Source: an uncultured Eubacteriales bacterium (GTDB lineage Bacteria > Bacillota > Clostridia > Oscillospirales > Acutalibacteraceae). Taken from it: a stretch of DNA of 11,803 bases. Both the position numbers and the translations under genes were made by a program. Below are positions 5,148 through 11,803 of this stretch, piece after piece; within the stretch, counting starts at the first letter, position 1, and every line of letters begins with the position of its first letter. The stretch lies in assembly GCA_900319255.1 (NCBI GenBank), contig ONNU01000168.1:1-11803 (forward strand). The letters are read 5' to 3'. The notes under the pieces were generated by a model. The model saw nothing but the letters and a program-made list of their open reading frames with translations. It was not told where the DNA came from and ran no database searches.

Positions 5148-6347
5148 ATGAAGATTGCAATTTTCACGGAGGTGCTGTCTCCCAATATCAGCGGTATCTC
5201 AACCTACGCGCAGATCCTCAAAAAAGGACTTGAAAGCCGGGGACATACGGTTCTTATCGTTACCTCCTCTGTCCATACAGATCAGGCTGTCGTGCGCAGG
5301 GGTATTCTCCGCTGCACCGGAAAAAAATCAAGGAACAGATTCGGTTATGAATGCAAGGATATCCATGATGAGCAGGTCTGCAAATTTATGGATAAATTCA
5401 AGCCGGATGTGGTGCATATCCTTACCGATACAAAGATCGGTTATATGGGCATATATATTGCTGACAGAGTACGCTGTCCGGTGGTCTTTTCCATCACCGA
5501 CAACTACGCTGACCGTTATGCAAACAAAAATCCCTTCGTCTGGAGGATAAAGACCTATTTTGAAAAGCGCCGCTTCTGCGATATGATAGATAATGCTCAG
5601 GTGGTTACTTCCACAAACAAGCGCGCCGTTCATTATCTGCGTACCGCCGGAAGAAAAAGAAAGGTTCTGCTCACTCCTGTAGCGGCTGACAAAAAACGCT
5701 TCAATTACGAAAATTCAAACAGTGAATCCGTTAAAAAAATCAGGCACAAGCTGGGTATTTCCAGAAGCGCTACTGTCGCTGTCTTTGCCGGAAATCTCAG
5801 CCTTGCCAAAAACCTTGATTATGTCATCAATGTTTTCAAGCGCAGGCTGTCCTTTGAGGATCATATCCATTTTGTTATTGTCGGCGACGGCACGGAGACC
5901 GAATATCTGAAAAGCCTCTGCGCACGCTTCCATCTCAATGACAGAGTGCATTTTGCCGGTCAGGTGGCTCACAGCGTTATGCCGGAGATATTTTCAGCCT
6001 GTGATATCTATTTAAGCTCCGCTGAGGACGGGCTTCTGTCAATGTCCTTTGCTGAGGCTATGGCGTGCGGTCTGCCTGTACTTCTTCGTGAGGACAAGGA
6101 AAAGCACGTCTACGATATGTTCAGAGACGGGGTAAACGGCTTTGCATACAAAAATGAAAAAGAGCTTGTTAAATATCTCAAAACCCTGTCCTATTTCAGC
6201 AGGGAAAAAAGAAGCAGGCTGAAATATATAGTCAGGCACAGTCTGAAGGGGCTTGACCTTCCCTATATGGCAAAATGTATGGAAAAGGTCTACGCAAACG
6301 CTCAGAAAGCCTTCAACGTCCATATCACCATCGAACGGGGACGCTGA
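5148..6347 (+). CDS. GT4-type glycosyltransferase
   Basis: The protein has the GT-B two-domain fold typical of family GT4 (glycosyltransferases group 1). The N-terminal domain starts MKIAIFTEVLSP with NISGIST (residues about 13-19), as in diacylglycerol glycosyltransferases and related enzymes. The C-terminal donor-binding domain has FAGNLSLAKNLD (213-224), VIVGDG (243-248), and the AEDG-AEAMACGLPV region (292-311). It probably transfers a sugar from a nucleotide sugar to a membrane lipid or surface glycan; the substrate is unknown. Two motif features are unusual: N216 replaces the common Arg of 'GRL', and the EX7E Glu pair is shifted, with E293/D294 and E303 separated by more than seven residues. 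ATG 5148 aligns with family N-termini and has GGTGA 5 nt upstream; GTG 5139 is an alternative that adds MKV. Length is 399 residues. Confidence 0.88.
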   Translation: MKIAIFTEVLSPNISGISTYAQILKKGLESRGHTVLIVTSSVHTDQAVVRRGILRCTGKKSRNRFGYECKDIHDEQVCKFMDKFKPDVVHILTDTKIGYMGIYIADRVRCPVVFSITDNYADRYANKNPFVWRIKTYFEKRRFCDMIDNAQVVTSTNKRAVHYLRTAGRKRKVLLTPVAADKKRFNYENSNSESVKKIRHKLGISRSATVAVFAGNLSLAKNLDYVINVFKRRLSFEDHIHFVIVGDGTETEYLKSLCARFHLNDRVHFAGQVAHSVMPEIFSACDIYLSSAEDGLLSMSFAEAMACGLPVLLREDKEKHVYDMFRDGVNGFAYKNEKELVKYLKTLSYFSREKRSRLKYIVRHSLKGLDLPYMAKCMEKVYANAQKAFNVHITIERGR

Positions 6348-6415
6348 AAAGCTGAGCAAAAGAAAAATATAAACAACACAGGAATTGCCTTGCCGCAGAC
6401 GGCGGACTTTACGGT

Positions 6416-7423
6416 ATGACGGCATTTCCGCAATATAAATTCAGAAAGCAGGTGCAGAAATTGGAACAGAAATTTTCAGTAAAGCTTTCAAAGGTGATCA
6501 AGGAGACCGGGCTTGATGTTTCGTATATGCCCAACGATCCCGAAAAGATCGAGATCTTTTCAAAGGATCTGACCCGTCCGGGTCTGGAGCTTACAGGCTT
6601 CCTTGACTTCTTTGACAACGCCAGAATTATTCTCTTCGGCAATACAGAGAACAGCTATCTCAACAGATTCAGCTCAGAGCAGAGATTTCATGTTATAGAC
6701 AGACTTTTTGCGCTGCAGCCCCCCGCTATCATCGTTACAAGAGGTATCATCCCCTATGGTGAGCTTATGTCGGCTGCTGAAAAGTACAAGATCCCTGTGC
6801 TGAGGACATCAGAGCCAACCTCGGCAGTATCAGCGGCGCTTGTAAATCTGCTCAATATCGAGCTTGCCCCCAGAGTCACAAGACACGGCGTGCTGGTCGA
6901 GGTATACGGTGAAGGTCTGCTTTTGGTGGGTGACAGCGGCGTCGGAAAAAGTGAGACTGCCATCGAGCTTATCAAAAGAGGTCATCGTCTTATCGCAGAT
7001 GATGCTGTTGAAATAAGAAAGGTCTCAAATACAAGCCTTATCGGTTCGGCTCCGGAAAATATCAGGCATTTTATCGAGCTTCGCGGCATCGGTATCATCA
7101 ATGCAAGAAGGATCTTCGGTATGGGTTCTGTAAAGCTTACCGAAAAAATAGATATGGTCATAAATCTGGAGCTTTGGGATAATAAAAAGGTTTATGACAG
7201 AATGGGCATGAACAGCGAAATGACAGAGATACTCGGCAATCAGCTGCCGATCGTTACCATCCCTGTAAAGCCCGGACGTAACCTTGCCGTTATCATCGAG
7301 GTCGCAGCTATGAACAACCGTCAGAGAAAGATGGGCTACAATGCCGCAAGAGAGCTTTTCTCCGCTCTGGGACTTGACTATCCCGAGGAAGACGCAAACG
7401 ATGTAAAGATGATCGAATTCTGA
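6416..7423 (+). CDS. hprK: HPr kinase/phosphorylase
   Basis: HprK phosphorylates HPr at a serine in response to sugar flux and ATP, and removes that phosphate, which controls CcpA-dependent catabolite repression in Firmicutes. The N-terminal domain is followed by RHGVLVEVYGEG, the Walker A motif GDSGVGKS (172-179), ADDAVEI and the HprK signature around ELRGIGIINARRIFG. IPVKPGRNLAVIIEVAAMN follows near the C-terminus. At 335 residues it is about 20 longer than usual. ATG 6416 has only a weak GGCGGA upstream, so the in-frame GTG 6452 or TTG 6461, just before the conserved FSVKLSKVIKE start, may be the real start. It lies 68 bp after the glycosyltransferase gene and may be co-transcribed with it. 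Confidence 0.96.
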   Translation: MTAFPQYKFRKQVQKLEQKFSVKLSKVIKETGLDVSYMPNDPEKIEIFSKDLTRPGLELTGFLDFFDNARIILFGNTENSYLNRFSSEQRFHVIDRLFALQPPAIIVTRGIIPYGELMSAAEKYKIPVLRTSEPTSAVSAALVNLLNIELAPRVTRHGVLVEVYGEGLLLVGDSGVGKSETAIELIKRGHRLIADDAVEIRKVSNTSLIGSAPENIRHFIELRGIGIINARRIFGMGSVKLTEKIDMVINLELWDNKKVYDRMGMNSEMTEILGNQLPIVTIPVKPGRNLAVIIEVAAMNNRQRKMGYNAARELFSALGLDYPEEDANDVKMIEF

Positions 7424-7435
7424 GATCAGAGCATT

Positions 7436-7466
7436 TTGTAATGACTGGAATTAGGTAAAATATAAT
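7436..7466 (+). promoter_or_regulatory. Possible promoter upstream of murB
   Basis: TATAAT at 7461-7466 is a perfect -10 box, with TTGTAA at 7436-7441 as a weak -35 (19-nt spacer). It could give murB, rapZ and whiA their own start in addition to read-through from hprK. Confidence 0.4.
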
Positions 7467-7498
7467 ATAAGACAAGCTGTTATTTAAAGGAGATTAAT

Positions 7499-8401
7499 AT
7501 GATCAGTAATGAATTGAAGGAAATAATCAAAGCAGCAGAATGTGACGCTTTTTTTGACGAGCCTATGAGCCTTCATACCAGCTTCCGCATCGGCGGTAAT
7601 GCTGACTGCTTCTGCGAGGTCAGAACAGAAGAGGCTCTCAAAAAGATCATCAGCGCCTGCGTGGAAAGCGGTACTGAATATTTTATTATCGGTCTCGGCT
7701 CCAACCTTCTTGTAAATGACGACGGCATCAGAGGCGTTGTCATAAAGCTGGGGGGAGATTTTGAAGAGATCGCAAAAACAGGCGAAAATACTATCCGCTG
7801 CGGCGCAGGAATGAGTCTTGCAAAGGTATGCGTATTTGCAAAGAACAAGGGTCTCGGCGGAATGGAATTTGCATGGGGTATCCCCGGTTCCATCGGCGGC
7901 GCTGTTTATATGAACGCCGGCGCATACGGCGGCGAAATGAAGGATGTAGTGGTTTCCTCAAGATATCTTGACGAGGACGGCAAAATAAAGGAGCTAAGCG
8001 GCAGGGAGCATGATTTCTCCTATCGTCACAGCGCATATACAAATAAAAAAGCGACTATACTTGACGTTACTTTAGAGCTTAGCCCGAAGAACAAAAATGA
8101 GATATTCTATCTTATGCAGGATACCATGGAGAAGCGCAAGAAAAAGCAGCCCCTCAACCGCCCCAGCGCAGGAAGCGTTTTCAAGCGTCCGGAGGGCTAT
8201 TATGCAGCGGCGCTTATTGAGGATTGCGGACTTAAGGGCGCTTCCGTGGGTGACGCTCAGGTCAGCACCAAGCACAGCGGTTTTATCGTCAACAACGGCA
8301 AGGCAACCGCCGCTGATGTAAAGGAGCTTATCAGCAAGGTGCAGAGCGTTGTAAAGGAAAAAACAGGCGTAGAGCTTGAATGTGAAGTAAAGTTCGTCTG
8401 A
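7499..8401 (+). CDS. murB: UDP-N-acetylenolpyruvoylglucosamine reductase (MurB)
   Basis: MurB is an FAD enzyme that reduces UDP-GlcNAc-enolpyruvate to UDP-MurNAc with NADPH, an early cytoplasmic step of peptidoglycan synthesis. The 300-residue length fits a type II MurB. The FAD-binding domain has HTSFRIGGNAD (26-36), GLGSNLLVNDDG (65-76) and WGIPGSIGGAVYMNAGAYGGE (126-146). The C-terminal domain has SYRHSAY with R176, PSAGSVFKRP with the proton-donor S226, and the final ECEVKFV with E296. A perfect AAAGGAG lies 7 nt before the ATG. It is followed by rapZ after 50 bp, and this pairing is common in Clostridia and Bacilli. No frame damage is visible. Confidence 0.98.
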   Translation: MISNELKEIIKAAECDAFFDEPMSLHTSFRIGGNADCFCEVRTEEALKKIISACVESGTEYFIIGLGSNLLVNDDGIRGVVIKLGGDFEEIAKTGENTIRCGAGMSLAKVCVFAKNKGLGGMEFAWGIPGSIGGAVYMNAGAYGGEMKDVVVSSRYLDEDGKIKELSGREHDFSYRHSAYTNKKATILDVTLELSPKNKNEIFYLMQDTMEKRKKKQPLNRPSAGSVFKRPEGYYAAALIEDCGLKGASVGDAQVSTKHSGFIVNNGKATAADVKELISKVQSVVKEKTGVELECEVKFV

Positions 8402-8451
8402 TGGAATACCGCTGAAAGCAGCAGGTATAAAGGAAAGCTTGGGAGAGATGT

Positions 8452-9312
8452 ATGGAATTTATAATTATTACAGGATTGTCCGGTGCAGGCAAATCGGTAG
8501 CGATGAAAAACATGGAGGATATCGGCTATTACTGCGTTGATAATATACCGCCGATGCTGGTATCTATTTTCTATGAGCTGTGCGAGAAATCATCGGACGA
8601 GCATATGAAAAAAATAGCTGTTGTGACTGATATAAGAGCGGGAGATGTCTTTGACGATCTTTTCGCTTCACTTGATAAGCTCAGGGCAGCAAATAAAAAA
8701 TATAAGATACTTTTCCTTGACGCAAGAGATGATGTGCTTCTGCGCCGCTTCAAGGAAACCAGAAGAAAGCATCCGCTGAGTGAAAACTCTGTTTCCACGG
8801 AGGGCGCTGTCATGCTGGAAAGGGAGCTTCTCATGCCCGTAAAATCAAGGGCTGATTATGTCATCGACACCTCCCTGCTGTCAAATACCCAGCTCAAGGA
8901 AAGAATAACTGCGCTTTTCCTGGGGAATGTCACTCTCGGGCTTACGGTCACATGTATGTCCTTCGGGTTCAAATACGGACTTCCGGCGGAGGCTGATCTT
9001 GTCTTTGACGTAAGATGCCTGCCGAATCCGTTCTATATTCCCGAGCTGAAGCCCCACACCGGTCTTGACAGCTGTGTGTTCGATTATGTCATGCAGTTCG
9101 AGCAGTCAAAGGGCTATGCTGAAAGAATGCTGGATCTGGTGGATTTTTCGCTTCCTCTTTACCGTTCGGAGGGCAAAAGCCAGCTTGTAATAGCTGTCGG
9201 CTGCACCGGAGGAAAGCACCGCTCCGTTACGCTTACAAGAGTGCTGTACAAGCATCTTCTTGATGACGGTCAGCGCACTATCGTACATCACAGGGATATC
9301 AACAAACACTGA
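8452..9312 (+). CDS. rapZ: RNase adapter/nucleotide-binding protein RapZ (YvcJ)
   Basis: A 286-residue P-loop protein of the RapZ/YvcJ family. The N-terminus has Walker A GLSGAGKS (8-15), DNIPP (30-34) and a Walker B-like ILFLDA (86-91). The C-terminal domain carries the family signature from FGFKYG (171-176) through DVRCLPNP (186-193), then GCTGGKHRS (250-258) and the terminal HRDINK. In E. coli RapZ guides RNase E to the small RNA GlmZ to control glucosamine-6-phosphate synthase. In Gram-positives the orthologue YvcJ binds and hydrolyses nucleotides and its partner is unclear, so an RNA-adapter role here is an inference. GGGAGAG precedes the ATG. It lies between murB and whiA, the usual neighbours, but with no yvcK gene between it and whiA. 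Confidence 0.97.
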   Translation: MEFIIITGLSGAGKSVAMKNMEDIGYYCVDNIPPMLVSIFYELCEKSSDEHMKKIAVVTDIRAGDVFDDLFASLDKLRAANKKYKILFLDARDDVLLRRFKETRRKHPLSENSVSTEGAVMLERELLMPVKSRADYVIDTSLLSNTQLKERITALFLGNVTLGLTVTCMSFGFKYGLPAEADLVFDVRCLPNPFYIPELKPHTGLDSCVFDYVMQFEQSKGYAERMLDLVDFSLPLYRSEGKSQLVIAVGCTGGKHRSVTLTRVLYKHLLDDGQRTIVHHRDINKH

Positions 9313-9362
9313 CAAACAGATAAAGCAAAGCTGAGCGTCTGTCAGAACAAGAGGTCATTGCA

Positions 9363-10298
9363 ATGTCATTTTCAAAGGATACAAAAAAAGAATTATGTAC
9401 CGCTCCGATAGACGGTGATGACCAGATGAGGGCAGTCACCTATGGCATGGCGCTTTTTTCAAAGTCATTTTCAGCATCAAGAATAGCCCTCACCACCGAA
9501 TGCCATGATGCTGCCGCATTCTATTCTGAATGTATATCCTCATTCACCTCCGCAATAGTGGATACAAACGTCACCCTGACAAGAAAAGGCGGCGACGGGA
9601 GGATGTACAATATCAATATTCCCGATACAGGCGACTGCGAAAGAATATTTGAGCTTTTCGGGCATTCCCGGGATGCTCTCAATCTGCGTGTCAACCGTTC
9701 AAATATTGATGAGGAGGACTGTCTTGCGCCGTTTCTGAGGGGAGCTTTTCTTGTATGCGGAAATGTCACCGATCCGGAAAAGGATTATCATCTTGAATTT
9801 TCGGTCACACATATGAAGCTTGCGGCGGATCTCAGCCGTGTTATCAGCGAGACCGGGCTTGTAAAAGGCGAACCCGGCTCTGTCAGGCGCAAGGGCAGCT
9901 ATATCGTCTATATCAAGGAAAGCGATACCATTGCCGATATGCTGACCTATATGGGCGCGCCTATGTCTGCGCTTGAGATCATGCAGCGCAGGATATATAA
10001 ATCCGTCCGCAACAAGGTCAACCGCCAGATCAATTCCGAAACAGCCAACAGCAATAAAACCGCCCTTGCCTCTGCAAAACAGGTGGCGGCAATAAGAAAA
10101 ATTGAAAAGCTCCGGGGACTTGAATATCTCAGCGATGATCTCAGGGAGCTTGCTGCGCTCCGGCTTGAAAACCCCGAATATAATCTCCGGGAGCTTGGCG
10201 AGGCTCTCAGCAGCCCCATCAGCCGATCCGGCGTGAATCACAGGCTGATGCGGATAATCGAGATCGCAAACGGACTTTCGGATCAAGTGCAGCCGTGA
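9363..10298 (+). CDS. whiA: DNA-binding protein WhiA
   Basis: WhiA is a conserved Gram-positive DNA-binding protein with an N-terminal domain resembling LAGLIDADG homing endonucleases and a C-terminal helix-turn-helix. In Streptomyces it activates sporulation and division genes, and in Bacillus it affects division and chromosome segregation. The 311-residue protein starts MSFSKDTKKEL, as family members do. It has FLRGAFLVCGNVTDP (124-138), YHLEF, QRRIYKSVRNKVNRQIN (about 210-226) and a C-terminal region with LRELGEALSSPISRSGVNHR, which is the family's HTH signature. AGAGG lies a few bases before the ATG. It ends the plus-strand block, 50 bp after rapZ, and is followed by a terminator. Confidence 0.96.
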   Translation: MSFSKDTKKELCTAPIDGDDQMRAVTYGMALFSKSFSASRIALTTECHDAAAFYSECISSFTSAIVDTNVTLTRKGGDGRMYNINIPDTGDCERIFELFGHSRDALNLRVNRSNIDEEDCLAPFLRGAFLVCGNVTDPEKDYHLEFSVTHMKLAADLSRVISETGLVKGEPGSVRRKGSYIVYIKESDTIADMLTYMGAPMSALEIMQRRIYKSVRNKVNRQINSETANSNKTALASAKQVAAIRKIEKLRGLEYLSDDLRELAALRLENPEYNLRELGEALSSPISRSGVNHRLMRIIEIANGLSDQVQP

Positions 10299-10318
10299 CT
10301 GCTTTATCGAAAGTATTT

Positions 10319-10353
10319 AAAAGCCGATGACACTCAGTTCACCGGCTTTTTTT
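10319..10353. terminator. Intrinsic terminator after whiA
   Basis: Stem 10319-10330 with 10339-10350 (one A-C mismatch) has an 8-nt loop and is followed by seven T. The reverse strand could also act as a weaker terminator for the convergent lipoprotein gene. The stem sequence (AAAGCCGATGA) is close to that of the terminator at 1172. Confidence 0.8.
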
Positions 10354-10408
10354 GCGCCTTCGCGCAGATCATATTAAATTTTTTCCTGTCCCCTGTCTGC
10401 GCAGATCA

Positions 10409-11416
10409 TCACAGTCCCAATGCTGAAAGGTCGATCATGCTGCTTTCCTCGTTAAGCTCATATTCTGCGGGGATAGAAAGCTCGCTTTCGTCGATCTCCA
10501 GAGTCAGCTCCTTGATGATAAGATCATATTTCTTTGTCTCGCCCTCGATATGGATAAGCTTCATCATATTGTCGTCGCCGAAATATACCTTGACCTGAGC
10601 TGTTGCGCCCTTGTCCTTATCCTTGTCAGCGTCCTTTTTATCCTTATCCTTGCTGCTGTCTGAGGATGTGTCCATGATGAGGCTCTTATCAGATTTCACA
10701 GTGTAGCTTTCACACTGGTAATCCTCATTCTTGTAGCTTTCCTTTGAGCTGCCGTTGAAGGTCCATTCCGTTTTCGGGGGATCATTCAGCATCGAATCAA
10801 TATCAAGACCCTCCAGCGCTCCGCCTGTAACGTCATTTATCTTATCCACAGCCTTCTCAGCCTTTTCCTTTGAGCTTTCCGAATTCTCAGCAGAGCTTTC
10901 CTTGCTCTTGTCAGTGATAACGAAATAAGATCTGGTCTTTCTGTTGACAGAATAAACTCCGTCCTTATTGTTCAGGATATCAAGTGAGAAAAGTCCGAGA
11001 TCCAGCTTCAGACGGTAATCATTATCTGCGTTTCTGGTTATGCCTACGGTTATTTCATCAGAAAGCGTGGAAAGATCCACAGACGAGCCGGAATCCGAGC
11101 TGCTTTCGCTGTCGTCAGAGATCTGCTCAACATCAAATTTGACCTTCAGGGTCTTGTTTTCAAACATCTGTACAGCAAATCTGCTCAGTTCACCAAGCTT
11201 TGAGATATCAATTTTTTCCTCGATGGTCTTTTTAGCCTCCGGGTCAGTGTCCAGCGCAGGCATCTGCACCTCGCTGCTTTCCTCAGCGCTTTCATCTGTC
11301 TGAGAAGCGGTATTTTCCGAGCCTTCGCTGCTCTGCTTATCGTTACCTCCGCATCCTGCAAAAGAAACAACAAGCAGCGTACTGATAAGCAATGCTGATA
11401 ATCTTTTAAGTTTCAT
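10409..11416 (-). CDS. Secreted lipoprotein of unknown function, low-complexity rich
   Basis: The 335-residue protein has a lipoprotein signal peptide: MKLKRL, a hydrophobic core and SFAGC with the modified Cys at residue 22, so it should be anchored to the outside of the membrane. After it comes an acidic Ser/Glu linker (about residues 28-50). The body contains beta-strand-like segments (KTLKVKFDVEQ, EITVGITRNADNDYRLKLDL, GVYSVNRKTRSYFVI) interrupted by Ser/Asp and Lys/Asp runs, including SSDSSKDKDKKDADKDKDKG. The strand pattern is reminiscent of LolA/LppX-like folds, a weak inference. ATG 11416 has GGAG 8 nt upstream; GTG 11425 is an alternative. It is a single gene with its own promoter at 11529. 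No function is assigned. Confidence 0.85.
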   Translation of the reverse strand: MKLKRLSALLISTLLVVSFAGCGGNDKQSSEGSENTASQTDESAEESSEVQMPALDTDPEAKKTIEEKIDISKLGELSRFAVQMFENKTLKVKFDVEQISDDSESSSDSGSSVDLSTLSDEITVGITRNADNDYRLKLDLGLFSLDILNNKDGVYSVNRKTRSYFVITDKSKESSAENSESSKEKAEKAVDKINDVTGGALEGLDIDSMLNDPPKTEWTFNGSSKESYKNEDYQCESYTVKSDKSLIMDTSSDSSKDKDKKDADKDKDKGATAQVKVYFGDDNMMKLIHIEGETKKYDLIIKELTLEIDESELSIPAEYELNEESSMIDLSALGL

Positions 11417-11528
11417 TGTGATCACTCCATTATCTTTATTATATTAATTGATCCATGGTTCTATACCGTCGCAATTATCAAGTCCGGATCCGGATAGCAT
11501 GATCCGTCCGATCCTTTTACATACACTA
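11417..11528 (-). promoter_or_regulatory. Structured leader of the lipoprotein gene
   Basis: Between the predicted start of transcription (about 11521) and the start codon, the RNA has a hairpin from two 4-5 bp stems (CGGA/TCCG and CGGAT/ATCCG, about 11483-11514) with a CATGCT loop and a 2-nt bulge. No riboswitch class was recognised. The leader contains no other gene. Confidence 0.35.
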
Positions 11529-11558
11529 ATTATACTACATCTGTCAGGTATAAATCAA
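11529..11558 (-). promoter_or_regulatory. Predicted promoter of the lipoprotein gene
   Basis: On the minus strand, TTGATT (11553-11558), an 18-nt spacer and a perfect TATAAT (11529-11534) form a good sigma-A promoter. Repeat copy 2 begins 10 bp upstream of the -35. Confidence 0.7.
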
Positions 11559-11568
11559 TAGGCAGCAA

Positions 11569-11717
11569 CCGGCGTGCCGCCGGTGTCATGTTCGCGTTGT
11601 AAGTTATGACCATGCAAAACTTTTTTCTCGCGATTGTAAGGTTGTTCTATTGGCGGCATTTTTTGTCGGTCTGCGAAAGTGTTTTTATTGCCAACTATAA
11701 ATTCCGGCGTGCCGCCG
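11569..11717. repeat. Dispersed intergenic repeat, copy 2
   Basis: This copy is bounded by two direct copies of the CCGGCGTGCCGCCG hairpin sequence (11569-11583 and 11704-11717). Its interior matches copy 1 at 4367-4516 in order and orientation: TGTCATGTTC, GTTGTAAGTTATGACCATGC, CTCGCGATTGTAAG, GCATTTTTT and GCCAACTATA. It lies just upstream of the lipoprotein promoter. A 76-codon open frame on the minus strand spans it but shows no protein-like pattern. The remaining bases to 11803 hold nothing I can name. Confidence 0.8.
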
Positions 11718-11803
11718 TTCGTGTAAAATATTTCTGGGACTTTGATATGGAGCTGGCTTTGGGGATTTTTGTTTCCCCATTTCATCCAGGTATAACACGC
11801 GAG

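Noticed and set aside
4952..5233. 93-codon plus-strand frame in the glycosyltransferase leader, starting at TTG
   Set aside because: It lacks a ribosome binding site, overlaps the start of the glycosyltransferase gene in another frame, and its hydrophobicity comes from T-rich DNA.
11555..11785. 76-codon minus-strand frame over repeat copy 2
   Set aside because: It is made of repeat sequence and overlaps the lipoprotein promoter region; no recognisable domain.

Overview
The window looks like chromosomal DNA from a Gram-positive Clostridia-class bacterium, most likely a Ruminococcus-like member of the Oscillospiraceae. The reasons are the hprK-murB-rapZ-whiA order, a strong AGGAGG-type ribosome binding site before many genes, TTGACA/TATAAT-like promoters, moderate G+C, and a Ser/Asp/Lys-rich lipoprotein typical of gut Firmicutes. 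The genus is inferred from memory of such genomes, not from a search.

Layout. Positions 1-744 hold no gene I can support. They contain a decayed, palindromic, G-run-rich repeat element (72-331), a short heptad-repeat module (476-518) and a promoter (609-637) for a small DUF3592-type membrane protein (748-1143). That gene converges on a four-gene minus-strand unit through a shared bidirectional terminator (1172-1217). Read from its promoter at 4297-4325, the unit is a sugar-phosphate isomerase/epimerase-like TIM barrel, the ribonucleotide reductase repressor NrdR, an amidohydrolase-2 family protein, and a membrane-anchored protein of unknown function.

Positions 4186-5147 form the main non-coding region. 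It holds the promoter and leader of the minus-strand unit, a roughly 150-180 bp dispersed repeat (4337-4516) with a 28-bp tandem duplication, and a heptad array. A near-consensus promoter (TTGACA, 17 nt, TAATAT at 4672-4700) then drives a predicted transcript of about 170 nt that ends in a 16-bp-stem terminator (4833-4880). After that come an extended -10 promoter (4938-4946) and a leader with two perfect, interleaved 8-bp stems (4963-5027), which could form a pseudoknot upstream of a glycosyltransferase.

Positions 5148-10298 are a plus-strand block: a GT4-type glycosyltransferase, HPr kinase/phosphorylase, MurB, RapZ and WhiA, closed by a terminator. These genes join carbon-catabolite signalling (HprK), peptidoglycan precursor synthesis (MurB), a nucleotide-binding regulator linked to cell-wall metabolism in some bacteria (RapZ/YvcJ) and a division/sporulation-type DNA-binding protein (WhiA). 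The YvcK/GluP-type gene that often lies between rapZ and whiA is absent here.

A minus-strand lipoprotein (10409-11416) follows, with its promoter at 11529-11558. Immediately upstream of that promoter is a second copy of the dispersed repeat (11569-11717). Both full copies of the repeat lie only 10-13 bp upstream of a -35 box of a minus-strand gene, in the same orientation. The most interesting unexplained features are the structured short transcript at about 4705-4880, the interleaved leader at 4963-5027, and the repeat family.
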